Assembly: GCF_009763245.1 (NCBI RefSeq)
Contig: NZ_WKJZ01000003.1
Span: forward strand, 1 to 64,000
Direction: 5' to 3'
From: Pseudomonas xionganensis
GTDB lineage: Bacteria; Pseudomonadota; Gammaproteobacteria; Pseudomonadales; Pseudomonadaceae
DNA: 64,000 bases
The number at the start of each line of letters is the position of its first letter. Position 1 is the stretch's first letter. The translations under genes and the position numbers were made by a program. Shown piece by piece: positions 25,863-34,686 of this stretch. The notes under the pieces were generated by a model. The model had not been told where the DNA came from and ran no database searches. It saw nothing but the letters and a program-made list of their open reading frames with translations.

Positions 25863-26504
25863 TTGAAACCGACCCAACCCCGCGCCGAACAGAAGCTGCA
25901 GACCCGCCATGCCCTGATGCAAGCCGCCCGCGACCTGATGGACAGTGGCCGCGGCTTCGGCAGCCTGAGCCTGCGCGAAGTGACGCGCAGCGCCGGCATT
26001 GTGCCCACCGGCTTCTACCGCCACTTTCAGGGCATGGACGAGTTGGGTCTGGCCCTGGTGGAGGAAGTGGGGGAAACCTTCCGCGAGACCATCCGTCAGG
26101 TGCGCCATCACGAGTTCGAACTGGGCGGGGTGATCGATGCCTCGGTGCGCATCTTCCTCGACGCGGTGGCGGCCAATCGCTCGCAGTTCCTGTTTCTCGC
26201 CCGCGAGCAGTACGGCGGCTCGCAGCCGGTACGCCAGGCCATTGCCGCCCTGCGCGAGCGCATCAGCGCCGACCTAGTGGCGGACCTGAGCCTGATGCCC
26301 AAGCAGCAGCATCTGGATCAGGCCGCCCTGACGGTGATCGCCGATCTGGTGGTGAAGACGGTGTTCGCCACCCTGCCCGAGCTGATCGACCCGCCCGCCG
26401 CCACCCTGCCCGCCCATGCCACGCCCCAGGCCAAAATGATCGAGCAGCTGCGCTTTATCTTTATCGGCGCCAAACACTGGCAGGGTCTGGGTCAGGGCAG
26501 CTGA
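25863..26504 (+). CDS. desT: TetR-family regulator of desaturase, DesT
   Basis: This 213-residue regulator has the N-terminal TetR HTH (RHALMQAARDLM, LSLREVTRSAGIVPTGFYRHFQGMDEL) and a helical ligand domain. DesT is known to sense the saturated/unsaturated acyl-CoA balance and control desB. It is divergent from the reductase-desB pair, with two palindromes between. The start is uncertain: TTG 25863 with CCAGGA 5 bases upstream gives MKPTQPRAEQK; TTG 25839 would add 8 residues without a ribosome site. Confidence 0.88.
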   Translation: MKPTQPRAEQKLQTRHALMQAARDLMDSGRGFGSLSLREVTRSAGIVPTGFYRHFQGMDELGLALVEEVGETFRETIRQVRHHEFELGGVIDASVRIFLDAVAANRSQFLFLAREQYGGSQPVRQAIAALRERISADLVADLSLMPKQQHLDQAALTVIADLVVKTVFATLPELIDPPAATLPAHATPQAKMIEQLRFIFIGAKHWQGLGQGS

Positions 26505-26667
26505 GCGCACCATTAGCGCGCACAAAAGCCGCTCACGCACCAGAATACAGCCCGCTTTTGCCCCATTTTCTGCCCACAAGGCCCGCCATGGCCGCCTGAT
26601 CGCGGCCCTGCGACAAACTGGCAAGGCCCTTGCTCTGTTCCCGGCAGTCAACTGCCGGACAGTCCCC

Positions 26668-27168
26668 ATGCTGGTCATCCACCGCCGTATCGCCCCCCAG
26701 CCGCGCTGGGATGCCGAACTCGAACTGAGCTTCGAGGCCCGCAGCAAAAGCCGCCTGCGCTGTTTCAGCCGTAGCGGCGAGGATGTCGGCCTGTTTCTCG
26801 AACGGGGCCAGCCGGCCCTGCAGGATGGCGAATACCTGCAGGCCGAGGATGGTCGTATCGTGCGGGTCATGGCCCGCCCTGAGCCGCTGCTGCACGTCAC
26901 CTGCGCCAATGCCTTCGAACTGATGCGCGCCGCCTACCACCTGGGCAACCGTCATGTCGCCCTGCAGCTGGGCGATGGCTGGTTGCGCCTGCCGGATGAC
27001 TATGTGCTCAAGGCCATGCTCGAACAGCTCGGCGCGACTGTGCAGCTGATCGAGGCGCCCTACCAGCCCGAACAGGGCGCCTACGGCGGCGGTCATCATC
27101 ACTCCCATGCCGGCGATGCGGAATTCAGCTACGCCCCGCGCCTGCATCAATTCGGAGCGCGCAAGTGA
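26668..27168 (+). CDS. ureE: Urease accessory protein UreE
   Basis: This 166-residue nickel metallochaperone delivers Ni to the urease active-site assembly complex. The N-terminal peptide-binding domain covers residues 1-70. The metal-binding domain contains HVTCANAFELMRAAYHLGNRHVALQ with the conserved bridging His. The C-terminal tail carries GGGHHHSHAGDAE, a modest His-rich nickel reservoir. It overlaps ureF by 4 bases (GTGA). The 163 bases upstream of it, after desT, hold no gene. Urease structural genes are not in the window. Confidence 0.95.
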   Translation: MLVIHRRIAPQPRWDAELELSFEARSKSRLRCFSRSGEDVGLFLERGQPALQDGEYLQAEDGRIVRVMARPEPLLHVTCANAFELMRAAYHLGNRHVALQLGDGWLRLPDDYVLKAMLEQLGATVQLIEAPYQPEQGAYGGGHHHSHAGDAEFSYAPRLHQFGARK

Positions 27169-27839
27169 ACAAGGCCTGGCAGCTTCTACGACTCGCCAGC
27201 CCGCAGCTACCTATCGGTGGTTATAGCTATTCCCAGGGCCTGGAAATGGCCGTGGAGCAGGGTCTGGTCGATAGCGCAGAAAGCGCCCAGCGCTGGATTG
27301 CCGATCAGCTGCTGCTCAACCTGGCCTGCTTCGAAGCGCCGCTACTGCTCGCCCATTGCCAGGCCGCTGCGCACGAGGACTGGGCACAACTCAAAGCCCT
27401 GGCCGAGCAACAACGCGCCAGCCGCGAAACCCGCGAGCTGCGCCTGGAAAGCCGGCAAATGGGCTACTCCCTGCAGCAACTGCTCAGCGGCCTACCGGAG
27501 CTGGATCAACCGGCGCAGCAGCTGTTTAGTGAGCTGGACGAACCCGGCCTGGCCGTTGGCTGGGCGCTGGCGGCGCGGGCCTGGCAGATCGCGCCAGAAG
27601 ATGCCCTGGCCGCCTGGCTCTGGGGCTGGCTGGAAAACCAGCTGGCGGTGCTGATGAAAACCCTGCCCCTGGGCCAGCAAGCTGCCCAGCGCCTGACCTC
27701 GGAGCTGCTGCCCCTGCTGGATCAGGCCCAACATCTAGCCGTTGCGCTCAAACCCGAACACTGGGGCAGCGCCGCCTTCGGCCTGGCATTGACCAGCATG
27801 GCGCACGAGCGCCAGTACAGCCGGCTATTCAGGTCGTAA
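27165..27839 (+). CDS. ureF: Urease accessory protein UreF
   Basis: This 224-residue helical protein gates GTP-dependent nickel insertion within the UreD-UreF-UreG complex. Family landmarks are LLRLASPQLPIGGYSYSQGLE at the N-terminus and RETRELRLESRQMGYSLQQLL in the middle. It starts at a GTG overlapping the ureE stop, so it is coupled. A REP element separates it from ureG. Confidence 0.94.
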   Translation: MNKAWQLLRLASPQLPIGGYSYSQGLEMAVEQGLVDSAESAQRWIADQLLLNLACFEAPLLLAHCQAAAHEDWAQLKALAEQQRASRETRELRLESRQMGYSLQQLLSGLPELDQPAQQLFSELDEPGLAVGWALAARAWQIAPEDALAAWLWGWLENQLAVLMKTLPLGQQAAQRLTSELLPLLDQAQHLAVALKPEHWGSAAFGLALTSMAHERQYSRLFRS

Positions 27840-27850
27840 CCACTAAACCT

Positions 27851-27904
27851 GTAGGAGCGGGGCATGCCCCGCGATCAGCTTTCGCGGGCATGCCCCGCTC
27901 CTAC
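27851..27904. repeat. REP-like hairpin in the ureF-ureG gap
   Basis: GTAGGAGCGGGGCATGCCCC and its inverse (GGGCATGCCCCGCTCCTAC) form a long stem, a typical dispersed REP of pseudomonads. It lies inside the ure operon and may adjust transcript stability between ureF and ureG. Confidence 0.85.
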
Positions 27905-27976
27905 GTGAACGAACTCAGTCGCCCAGGGCAATAGCCTCGGTCGACACTCAAGTGAAGATGGGAGTGAGACAACGCT

Positions 27977-28591
27977 ATGAACAGCCAACCCCTGCGCGTC
28001 GGCATCGGTGGCCCGGTCGGCTCCGGCAAGACCGCCCTGACCCTGGCCCTGTGCCTGGCCCTGCGCGAGCGCTACAACATCGCCGTGGTCACCAACGATA
28101 TCTACACCCAGGAAGACGCCCAGTTTCTGGTGCGCAATGAGGCCCTGGCGCCGGAGCGGATCATCGGCGTGGAAACCGGCGGCTGCCCGCACACCGCGAT
28201 CCGCGAGGACGCCTCGATCAACCTGGAAGCGGTGGATCAGCTCAACCGGCGCTTTCCGGGGCTGGACCTGATCATCGTCGAGTCCGGCGGCGACAACCTC
28301 TCGGCCACCTTCAGCCCCGAGCTGTCGGACCTGACCCTCTATGTGATCGACGTCTCGGCCGGCGACAAGCTGCCGCGCAAGGGCGGCCCGGGCATCTGCA
28401 AGTCCGACCTGCTGGTGATCAACAAGGTCGACCTGGCCCCGCTGGTTGGCGCCTCCCTGGAGGTCATGGAGCGCGACACCCTGAAGATGCGCGGCGACAA
28501 ACCCTTTGTCTTCAGCAACCAGAAGATCGGCCAGGGTCTCGACCAGATCATCGCCTTTATCGAACGCCACGGCATGCTCACCGCAGCCTGA
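27977..28591 (+). CDS. ureG: Urease accessory GTPase UreG
   Basis: This 204-residue SIMIBI-class GTPase couples GTP hydrolysis to nickel loading of urease. It has P-loop [11 protein letters not shown] (about residue 11), the nickel-binding CPH motif in [16 protein letters not shown], and the G4 motif NKVDLAP. It is intact and standard in length. It is separated from ureF by 137 bases holding a REP hairpin. Confidence 0.96.
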   Translation: MNSQPLRVGIGGPVGSGKTALTLALCLALRERYNIAVVTNDIYTQEDAQFLVRNEALAPERIIGVETGGCPHTAIREDASINLEAVDQLNRRFPGLDLIIVESGGDNLSATFSPELSDLTLYVIDVSAGDKLPRKGGPGICKSDLLVINKVDLAPLVGASLEVMERDTLKMRGDKPFVFSNQKIGQGLDQIIAFIERHGMLTAA

Positions 28592-28601
28592 CGCATCACC
28601 T

Positions 28602-28640
28602 CCCCTCTCCCGCTTGCAGGAGAGGGGCCGGGGGAGAGGG
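28602..28640. repeat. CTCTCCC/GGGAGAGG dispersed hairpin
   Basis: An inverted CCCCTCTCC...GGAGAGGGG pair is followed by a further GGGGGAGAGGG between ureG and the HupE gene. A longer relative occurs at 34536-34650. Confidence 0.65.
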
Positions 28641-28675
28641 CAGCCTCTCCCTGCCACCCAGTAAGGAGACACCCC

Positions 28676-29248
28676 ATGAACCTGCGCAAAACCCTGTTCG
28701 CCATTGCCCTGTTTCTCAGCCCGGCCCTGGCCTTTGCCCACGCCGGCCATGACCATGCCGGGCTGCTGGCCGGCCTGGCCCACCCGCTGTTCGGCCTGGA
28801 TCATCTGTTGGCCATGCTTGCCGTTGGCCTGTGGGCTGCCCAGCAAGCCGGTATGCTGCGCTGGGCGCTGCCCTTGACCTTCCTGGCCAGCATGCTGCTC
28901 GGCGGCCTGCTGGGCTTTGCCGGCCTGCAGCTGCCCCTGCTGGAAACCGGAATCGCCGCCTCGGTCTTGGCCCTGGGTCTGCTGATTGCCGTGGCCGTGC
29001 GTCTGCCGACGGCCTTCGCCCTGGGCTTGACCGGCCTGTTCGCCCTCAGCCACGGCGTGGCCCACGGCCTGGAACTGCCGGCACTGACCAGCCCCTACGG
29101 CTATGCCGCCGGTTTTCTGCTGGCCACGGCCACCCTGCATGGCCTTGGCTACGTGCTGGTGCGCCAACTGCCTGCAGTCATCACGCCCCTGGTACGCCTG
29201 CTCGGTGCCGGCACGGCAGTGGCCGGTGCCTGGCTGCTGCTCGGCTGA
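28676..29248 (+). CDS. ureJ: HupE/UreJ family nickel permease-like protein
   Basis: This 190-residue protein has a signal peptide followed by the His-rich start of the mature part (AHAGHDHAGLL). The family motif HPLFGLDHLLAMLAVG (residues about 36-51) and six hydrophobic helices complete it. HupE/UreJ proteins accompany hydrogenase and urease operons and are thought to be nickel permeases. GTAAGGAGAC precedes the ATG. It ends the urease accessory operon. Confidence 0.9.
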   Translation: MNLRKTLFAIALFLSPALAFAHAGHDHAGLLAGLAHPLFGLDHLLAMLAVGLWAAQQAGMLRWALPLTFLASMLLGGLLGFAGLQLPLLETGIAASVLALGLLIAVAVRLPTAFALGLTGLFALSHGVAHGLELPALTSPYGYAAGFLLATATLHGLGYVLVRQLPAVITPLVRLLGAGTAVAGAWLLLG

Positions 29249-29842
29249 ACCGCCCCGGGCAAGCGTTGCACAAAAAACAACCAACACCCCAAGATGCAGG
29301 CCAGCCTTGGCCTGCATCCAGGCACCCGCAGCTTATCCACAGAACCCTCCACAGCTATCCGGGATAAGTTATCGACAGCAATAGATAAGCCCCTGAAATA
29401 GCTGGATTAATCCTTGACTTCCGAGCAATCGGCAAGCCGCCGCCAAGCCTGTTCAATAATCGTACAGAGGCATAAAAGTCAGCAATGGCGGGGCCTTCAG
29501 GCCATAACCGGATAGTTATGCACAACCCTACCCACAAAATTCGTGGACAACTAAAACGCCACTGAGCGAGCGTTTTGATAACAGCCTAAGTTTATGTTTT
29601 AACAATAAAAAACCCTTGGTTAAAAAACAGCCAGGGCAACCGAGCGCACGCGCAACTAGGCTTGCAGAAGCCTGCACCCACCTTATCCACAGCTCGCTCC
29701 ACAGTCTTTGTGCACAAAAAAGATTCATCGCCGAAGGAGCTGTGCATAACGCCATAAGGGTTACGGGCTATGACCCCTATCGAAACATTCAACAGCCCAG
29801 TCACAACGCTCCGGCGTAAGGTCACTGCATCCCTCAGGAGAG
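29249..29842. other. DnaA-box cluster, origin-like intergenic region
   Basis: No supported gene lies here. DnaA boxes matching TTATNCACA exactly occur at 29333-29341 (+), 29516-29524 (+), 29683-29691 (+) and 29741-29749 (-). One-mismatch boxes lie at 29369-29377 (TTATCGACA) and 29708-29716 (TTGTGCACA, on a palindrome). Two of the exact boxes share the layout TTATCCACAG-n4-CTCCACAG. The centre (29572-29627) is markedly AT-rich for this genome and could be an unwinding element. dnaA, rpmH or dnaN are not adjacent, so this is not the canonical dnaA-linked origin. It could be a secondary origin, a DnaA-titration site or a DnaA-reactivation site. Confidence 0.7.
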
Positions 29843-29929
29843 ATGCCCATGCCCCTCAATGAACTGTTGCGCAGCCTGCTCGCCACCTATGCCAGCGGAG
29901 TCAGCGGTGCGCGTGACAACAGCGACTAG
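29843..29929 (+). CDS. Possible 28-residue small protein
   Basis: An ATG with a good ribosome site (CTCAGGAG, 3 bases spacing) opens a 28-codon frame (MPMPLNELLRSLLATYASG, then VSGARDNSD) ending in TAG. It might be a leader peptide or a remnant. No known family is recognised and expression is unproven. The 160 bases after it, up to the next gene, contain no convincing signal. Confidence 0.3.
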   Translation: MPMPLNELLRSLLATYASGVSGARDNSD

Positions 29930-30090
29930 CCTGCGCTGACGGTTTTTCCGCGCTGCGGCAACCCGGAGGCAAGCGCCTATGGCTGATGCGAGCCGAGTCA
30001 CGTATAAATCTGCCCACCATCGCCTACAGCTCTGCCGGCAGCACTGCCCGGCGGTTGACCCATCAGAACCCGTAGAAAGGAATCCTGCCC

Positions 30091-31032
30091 ATGGCCGGCG
30101 CCAGCCTGTTAACCCTGCTCGACGATATCGCCACCGTTCTCGACGATGTGGCGGTGATGACCAAAGTGGCGGCGAAGAAGACCGCCGGGGTACTGGGCGA
30201 CGACCTGGCACTGAATGCCCAGCAGGTCAGCGGTGTGCGCGCCGAACGCGAACTGCCGGTGGTCTGGGCGGTGGCCAAGGGCTCGCTGAAGAACAAGCTG
30301 ATTCTGGTGCCGGCCGCCCTGCTGATCAGCGCCTTCGCGCCCTGGGCGGTAACACCGCTGCTGATGTTTGGCGGCGCCTTTCTCTGCTACGAGGGTTTCG
30401 AGAAGCTGGCGCACAAGTTCCTGCACAGCCAGGCCGAGGACCAGGCCCAGCACAAGGAGTTGCTGCACGCCGTGGCCGATCCGCAAGTGGATCTGCTGGC
30501 GTTCGAGAAGGACAAGATCAAAGGCGCGATCCGCACCGACTTTATCCTCTCCGCGGAAATCATCGCCATCACCCTCGGCACTGTGGCGGCCGCCAGCTTT
30601 AGCAAACAGGTCGCGGTGCTGTCCGCCATCGCCCTGGTGATGACCGTCGGGGTCTATGGCCTGGTGGCCGGCATCGTCAAGCTGGACGACGCCGGGCTCT
30701 ATCTCAATCAACGCAGCGGCGAGAGCCTGGGTCGCCGCCTGCAACGCAGCCTTGGGCGCGGCATTCTGTTGACCGCCCCCTATCTGATGAAAAGCCTGTC
30801 GATTCTCGGCACCGCGGCGATGTTTATGGTCGGCGGCGGCATCCTCACCCACGGCGTGCACGCCGCCCAGCAATGGATCGAACAGCTGGCCACGAACGTG
30901 GCGGCCAGCAGCGGCCTGCTCGCTGCCCTGTTGCCAACTCTGCTCAATGCCGTCGCCGGGATTATCGCCGGAGCCGTCGCCCTGCTGCTGGTCAGCCTGG
31001 CAACCCGCGCCTGGAAAGCCATCAAGGGCTAA
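30091..31032 (+). CDS. DUF808 (YedI-like) inner-membrane protein
   Basis: This 313-residue membrane protein is of the DUF808/YedI family. Typical features are the start [21 protein letters not shown], the [21 protein letters not shown] segment, and [16 protein letters not shown] after the first hydrophobic hairpin. Four to six further hydrophobic segments follow. The function of the family is unknown. AAGGAATCC precedes the ATG. It stands alone, with a DnaA-box region upstream and a REP downstream. Confidence 0.88.
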   Translation: MAGASLLTLLDDIATVLDDVAVMTKVAAKKTAGVLGDDLALNAQQVSGVRAERELPVVWAVAKGSLKNKLILVPAALLISAFAPWAVTPLLMFGGAFLCYEGFEKLAHKFLHSQAEDQAQHKELLHAVADPQVDLLAFEKDKIKGAIRTDFILSAEIIAITLGTVAAASFSKQVAVLSAIALVMTVGVYGLVAGIVKLDDAGLYLNQRSGESLGRRLQRSLGRGILLTAPYLMKSLSILGTAAMFMVGGGILTHGVHAAQQWIEQLATNVAASSGLLAALLPTLLNAVAGIIAGAVALLLVSLATRAWKAIKG

Positions 31033-31034
31033 TA

Positions 31035-31075
31035 GGGTGTGCTGCGGATCACTGGTGCGCACGGCGCACCCTACG
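31035..31075. repeat. GGTGCGC-type REP hairpin
   Basis: A GGGTGTGC...GGTGCGCACGGCGCACCCTAC arrangement gives a stem of the same family as 38214-38278. It lies between the convergent DUF808 and transglutaminase genes. Confidence 0.6.
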
Positions 31076-31114
31076 GGTACAGCACCGTGAATCGCGCCTT
31101 GGGGCAACAATCGG

Positions 31115-32011
31115 TTAACCCGCCAACGGCAACACCGTGACCTGCACCTCGGGGTCATGGCTGCCGCCACCGAGGATCACCCCGCGCAGCGGCGAGACAT
31201 CGGCAAAATCCCGGCCCCAGGCCAGAGTGATGTGCTCCAGGGCCGGGCGGATATTGTTGGTCGGGTCGAAATCCACCCAGCCCTGCTGCGGGCAGAATAC
31301 TGACACCCAGGCATGGGAGGCATCGGCGCCGATCAGCCGTGGCTGGCCGGGTGGTGGCTGGGTCAGCAGGTAGCCACTGATATAGCGCGCCGACAGGCCC
31401 ATGGAGCGCAGGCAGGCCAGCATCAGGTGGGCGAAGTCCTGACACACGCCGCGCCGCTCCTCCAGCACCTGCAACAAGGGCGTCGCCACCTGGGTGGCGG
31501 CGGCATCGAAGCGAAACTCCCGATAAATCTTCTGCATCAGGCCGTCCACCGCCGCCAGCAAAGGCCGGCCGGGACTAAAGCAATCCGCCGCATAATCGGC
31601 GAATTGCCGTTTAAGGTGCACATAGGGCGACTCGAAACGAAAGCGCGTGGCCTCCAGCACCCCAGGCAGCAACGCCTGACCGCTATAGCGCAACGCCGCG
31701 CAGGCCTCTTCCCAGGCCGGCGAGGCCTGCAGATCCAGCGCAGGGCGCTCCACCACCTCGACCTGCAGACGCGCGCTGACCTTGAGCTCGCTATGGGGCC
31801 GCTCGAACACCAGGCGGGTCAGCGGGTTGCCGAACACATCCAGGCCATCCTGGCGCTGACAGGGTTGCGGGCTGACCAGCAGGTGCTGCTGCAGGCAGCG
31901 CTGCCACGGGCAGGCCCGTGGCCACAGGTGGGCCAGTTGCTGGGCCAGGGACACCGGGCTGGCATAGCGGTAATGGGTGTCGTGGAGGATCTGGTAGCGG
32001 GCGCTGCTCAT
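31115..32011 (-). CDS. Transglutaminase-like cysteine peptidase-fold protein
   Basis: This 298-residue protein has the bacterial transglutaminase N-terminal beta domain (residues 1-85) and a transglutaminase-like core. The catalytic triad is visible: C190 in RRGVCQDFAH, H233 in DASHAWV, D248 in WVDFDPTNN. No signal peptide is present. It overlaps the ATP-grasp gene by 4 bases. In published domain surveys, such enzymes co-occur with permuted ATP-grasp and alpha-E proteins and are predicted to cleave or transfer peptide bonds in an uncharacterised peptide-modifying pathway. Confidence 0.88.
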   Translation of the reverse strand: MSSARYQILHDTHYRYASPVSLAQQLAHLWPRACPWQRCLQQHLLVSPQPCQRQDGLDVFGNPLTRLVFERPHSELKVSARLQVEVVERPALDLQASPAWEEACAALRYSGQALLPGVLEATRFRFESPYVHLKRQFADYAADCFSPGRPLLAAVDGLMQKIYREFRFDAAATQVATPLLQVLEERRGVCQDFAHLMLACLRSMGLSARYISGYLLTQPPPGQPRLIGADASHAWVSVFCPQQGWVDFDPTNNIRPALEHITLAWGRDFADVSPLRGVILGGGSHDPEVQVTVLPLAG

Positions 32012-34503
32012 GACGACTGGGTCCGCTGGCTGGCATCGACATGGGCGAAAAAGCGCAATCCTAAGCGGTCGGAAAGCTCGGCGCTGGCCTGGCCGATACT
32101 CGTCAGCAACTCGGCCAGGCCCTCCAGCACCTCCTGCACACTGGTCGCGCCAAACAGCGGACTCTCCAGGCTGGCCAGGCCAAAGCGCGCCAGCTGCTGC
32201 TCCAGATGCTGCAAGCGCCGCTCGGCCGGCAGCTCGAAGCGCTCGCCCAGACGCGCCAGCGAACGCAACAGGGTACGCAGCTGGAACAGCACCGCATGCG
32301 GGTTCTGCTCATCCAGCAGCAACAGGTCGAGCACCGGAATCAGCTGCGCCGAGGCCAGGTAACGGGTGCGGTAGGTGATGCTGCTGTTGCCCAGCTCCAG
32401 CAGCCATTCCAGCGCCGACTGATCCTGCGTCGCGCCGCTGCGCAGGAAGTTGGCCAGGCTGTCGCAGAGAAACTGCAGGCGTTCGATACAGCGGCCGAGC
32501 ATCAGAAAGCGCCAGCCGTCATCCCGGGTCATATCATCCAGGGCAAAGCCCGACAGCGCGGCGAGTGACAGCAGGGCACGGTCGAGAAAATCCAGCAGGT
32601 CGCCAAAGTCGGCTTGCTCGCCGCTCAGCCCCTGGGCCTCGCGCTGCAGTTCGAGCAACGCCTGCCAGTTGGCCTGGGACAGCTTGCCGCGCACGCTGCC
32701 GGCCACCCACTGCAGGCGCTGCAGATTGCCGCGCAGGCTGTCCGGCCAGTCTTCGCCGAGCAAGGCCGCCAGCAGACGCGCGTGCAACTCGCCGCTGTCG
32801 GCGTCCGCCAGCAAACCCAGGCTCTCGGCCAGGCTCAGGGCGGTCTGCAGCGCCTGCGGGTCATCGTCGTCATCCACATAGCGCGCCAGCATGATGCGCA
32901 GCAGCCGCGCATGGTCTTCGCAGCGCTCGCTGTAGCGGCCGAACCAGTAGAGGTTCTCCACCACCCGCGAGGGCAGATAGGGGTCGCTGCGCACCAGATC
33001 GGCCACCCCCAGGGGACGCAGCCATTGCCAGGGCTCGCCACCGGCATGGCGTTCACCGAGCACCCAGGTGTCCTTGCTGGCACCGCCGCGTTGCATCGAC
33101 ACCACCTCGGCATCGGCCTCGGCGGCAACGCGGGTCAGGCCGCCGGGCATGACTCGATAGCCCTCGGCGCTGGCCACGGCAAATACCCGCATGCCGATGG
33201 CGCGCGGTTGCAGGCTGGCATCTTCGGCCTGCCATACCGGCGCCTGCGACAGTTGCGCCAGGGCCTGGGCGACATAGGCATAGGGCCGCGCCCTGAGGCG
33301 TGCGGCCAGCTCGGCACGCTGCGCCTCGTCCAGATCACGGCCAAACACCGGGGCAAAACTCTGCGAGGGAAAGCTGGCGCGCACCAAGAGTTCGTCGAGC
33401 TTGTCCAGCGCCTCGTCCAGCACCGGCGGCTCGCCGCACCACCAGCTGGCGATGCTCGGCAACAGCAGTTCTTCGCCCAATAATTTTTCCGCGATGGCCG
33501 GCAGAAAGCCCGGCAAGCCAGGGGACTCCAGCACGCCACTGCCCAGGGCATTGGCCATCAGCACATGGCCCTGGCGCACCGCTTCGAGCAGGCCGGGCAC
33601 ACCCAGGGCCGAGTCGGTGCGCAGCTCCAGTGGATCGCAGAAATCATCATCCAGGCGGCGCAGCACGGCATGCACGCGGCGCAGGCCGGCCAGGGTTTTC
33701 AGATAGACCCTGGCGTCGCGCACGGTCAGGTCGCTGCCTTCCACCAGGGGGTAGCCGAGCTGACGCGCCAGGTACAGGTGCTCGAAATAGCTCTCGTTAA
33801 AACGCCCCGGGGTCAGCAGTACCACCAGCGGCGTCTCGCCACCTGCCACAGGTGCCTGCCGCGCCAGGCTGTCCTGCAGGGTGCGGAAGAAACCTGCCAG
33901 GTATTGCACGCGCAGATCGCGGTACAGCTCGGGAAAGGCGCGGGAGACGATCTGCCGGTTTTCCAGGGCATAACCCGCGCCAGACGGCGCCTGGGTGCGG
34001 TCGGCGGTGACCCACCAGCGGCCATCCGGCGCGCGGGCCAGATCCACGGCATACAGATGCAAATAGGTGCCACCGGGCGGCTGCACACCCTGGCAGGGCC
34101 ATAAATAGTTGTTGTGGCCAAACACCAGCTCGGCCGGTAACAGGCCATCGGCCAGCAGCTGCTGCGGGCCATACAGGTCGGCCAGCACGGCATTGAGCAA
34201 ATCGGCACGCTGGGCCACGCCGGTGGCAATCTGCTGCCACTCCTCGGCCGGAATCAGATTGGGCAGCAGGTCCAGCTCCCAGGGCCGGTCGGCGCCATCG
34301 GGGTCGGCGTAGACGTTGTAGGTCACGCCGTTTTCCTGAATCTGCCGCGCCAGCAAGGCCTGGCGCTGCGCCAGCTGCGCCGGGCTGCTGCGCTGCAAAC
34401 GGTCGAACAGCTGCTGCCAGTGCGGGCGCACCTGGCCATCGGCGTCGAGCAGTTCATGATATGCCCCGGGGTTCAGGGGGTAGTCGGCAAGCAGGTCGGG
34501 CAT
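32008..34503 (-). CDS. Circularly permuted ATP-grasp fused to alpha-E domain
   Basis: This 831-residue protein is a fusion. Residues 1 to about 480 are a circularly permuted ATP-grasp (DUF404/DUF407 type): NGVTYNVYADPDG, RPWELDLLPNLIP, ENRQIVSRAFPE, VVLLTPGRFNESYFEHLYLARQLGYPLVEG in pieces, then ANALGSGVLESPGLPGFLP. Residues about 500-820 are an alpha-E (DUF403) helical domain (YLPSRVVENLYWFGRYSERCEDHARLLR in pieces). In many genomes these are separate genes. Predicted activity is ATP-dependent carboxylate-amine ligation on a peptide. The start may be ATG 34503 or 34509. Confidence 0.88.
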   Translation of the reverse strand: MPDLLADYPLNPGAYHELLDADGQVRPHWQQLFDRLQRSSPAQLAQRQALLARQIQENGVTYNVYADPDGADRPWELDLLPNLIPAEEWQQIATGVAQRADLLNAVLADLYGPQQLLADGLLPAELVFGHNNYLWPCQGVQPPGGTYLHLYAVDLARAPDGRWWVTADRTQAPSGAGYALENRQIVSRAFPELYRDLRVQYLAGFFRTLQDSLARQAPVAGGETPLVVLLTPGRFNESYFEHLYLARQLGYPLVEGSDLTVRDARVYLKTLAGLRRVHAVLRRLDDDFCDPLELRTDSALGVPGLLEAVRQGHVLMANALGSGVLESPGLPGFLPAIAEKLLGEELLLPSIASWWCGEPPVLDEALDKLDELLVRASFPSQSFAPVFGRDLDEAQRAELAARLRARPYAYVAQALAQLSQAPVWQAEDASLQPRAIGMRVFAVASAEGYRVMPGGLTRVAAEADAEVVSMQRGGASKDTWVLGERHAGGEPWQWLRPLGVADLVRSDPYLPSRVVENLYWFGRYSERCEDHARLLRIMLARYVDDDDDPQALQTALSLAESLGLLADADSGELHARLLAALLGEDWPDSLRGNLQRLQWVAGSVRGKLSQANWQALLELQREAQGLSGEQADFGDLLDFLDRALLSLAALSGFALDDMTRDDGWRFLMLGRCIERLQFLCDSLANFLRSGATQDQSALEWLLELGNSSITYRTRYLASAQLIPVLDLLLLDEQNPHAVLFQLRTLLRSLARLGERFELPAERRLQHLEQQLARFGLASLESPLFGATSVQEVLEGLAELLTSIGQASAELSDRLGLRFFAHVDASQRTQSS

Positions 34504-34535
34504 GGACATCTCGGCAGTGGCAAGGCAATACGGCT

Positions 34536-34650
34536 TTACGCGCCCCTCTCCCATTTATGGGAGAGGGGGCGGGGGAGAGGGCTGAAAACACCGCGAAACT
34601 ACAAGCTTTCCCCTCTCCCTAACCCTCTCCCCAAAGGGGCGAGGGGACTG
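34536..34650. repeat. CTCTCCC-type dispersed repeat array
   Basis: Two hairpins of the CCCCTCTCCC / GGGAGAGGGG family lie in the 183-base gap of the transglutaminase/ATP-grasp cluster, related to 28602-28640. The remaining bases of the gap show no other feature. Confidence 0.65.
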
Positions 34651-34686
34651 GCCGCGGCAGCCGTCATCCAAGTGCGCAACATTACG

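Noticed and set aside
29249..29842. Interpretation as an integrated plasmid origin
   Set aside because: No rep gene, iterons or partition genes are next to it, and flanking genes are chromosomal.
29979..30602. A 207-codon frame overlapping the start of the DUF808 gene
   Set aside because: Most of it is out of frame within the DUF808 gene, and its sequence is Arg/Gly/Ala-rich without motifs.
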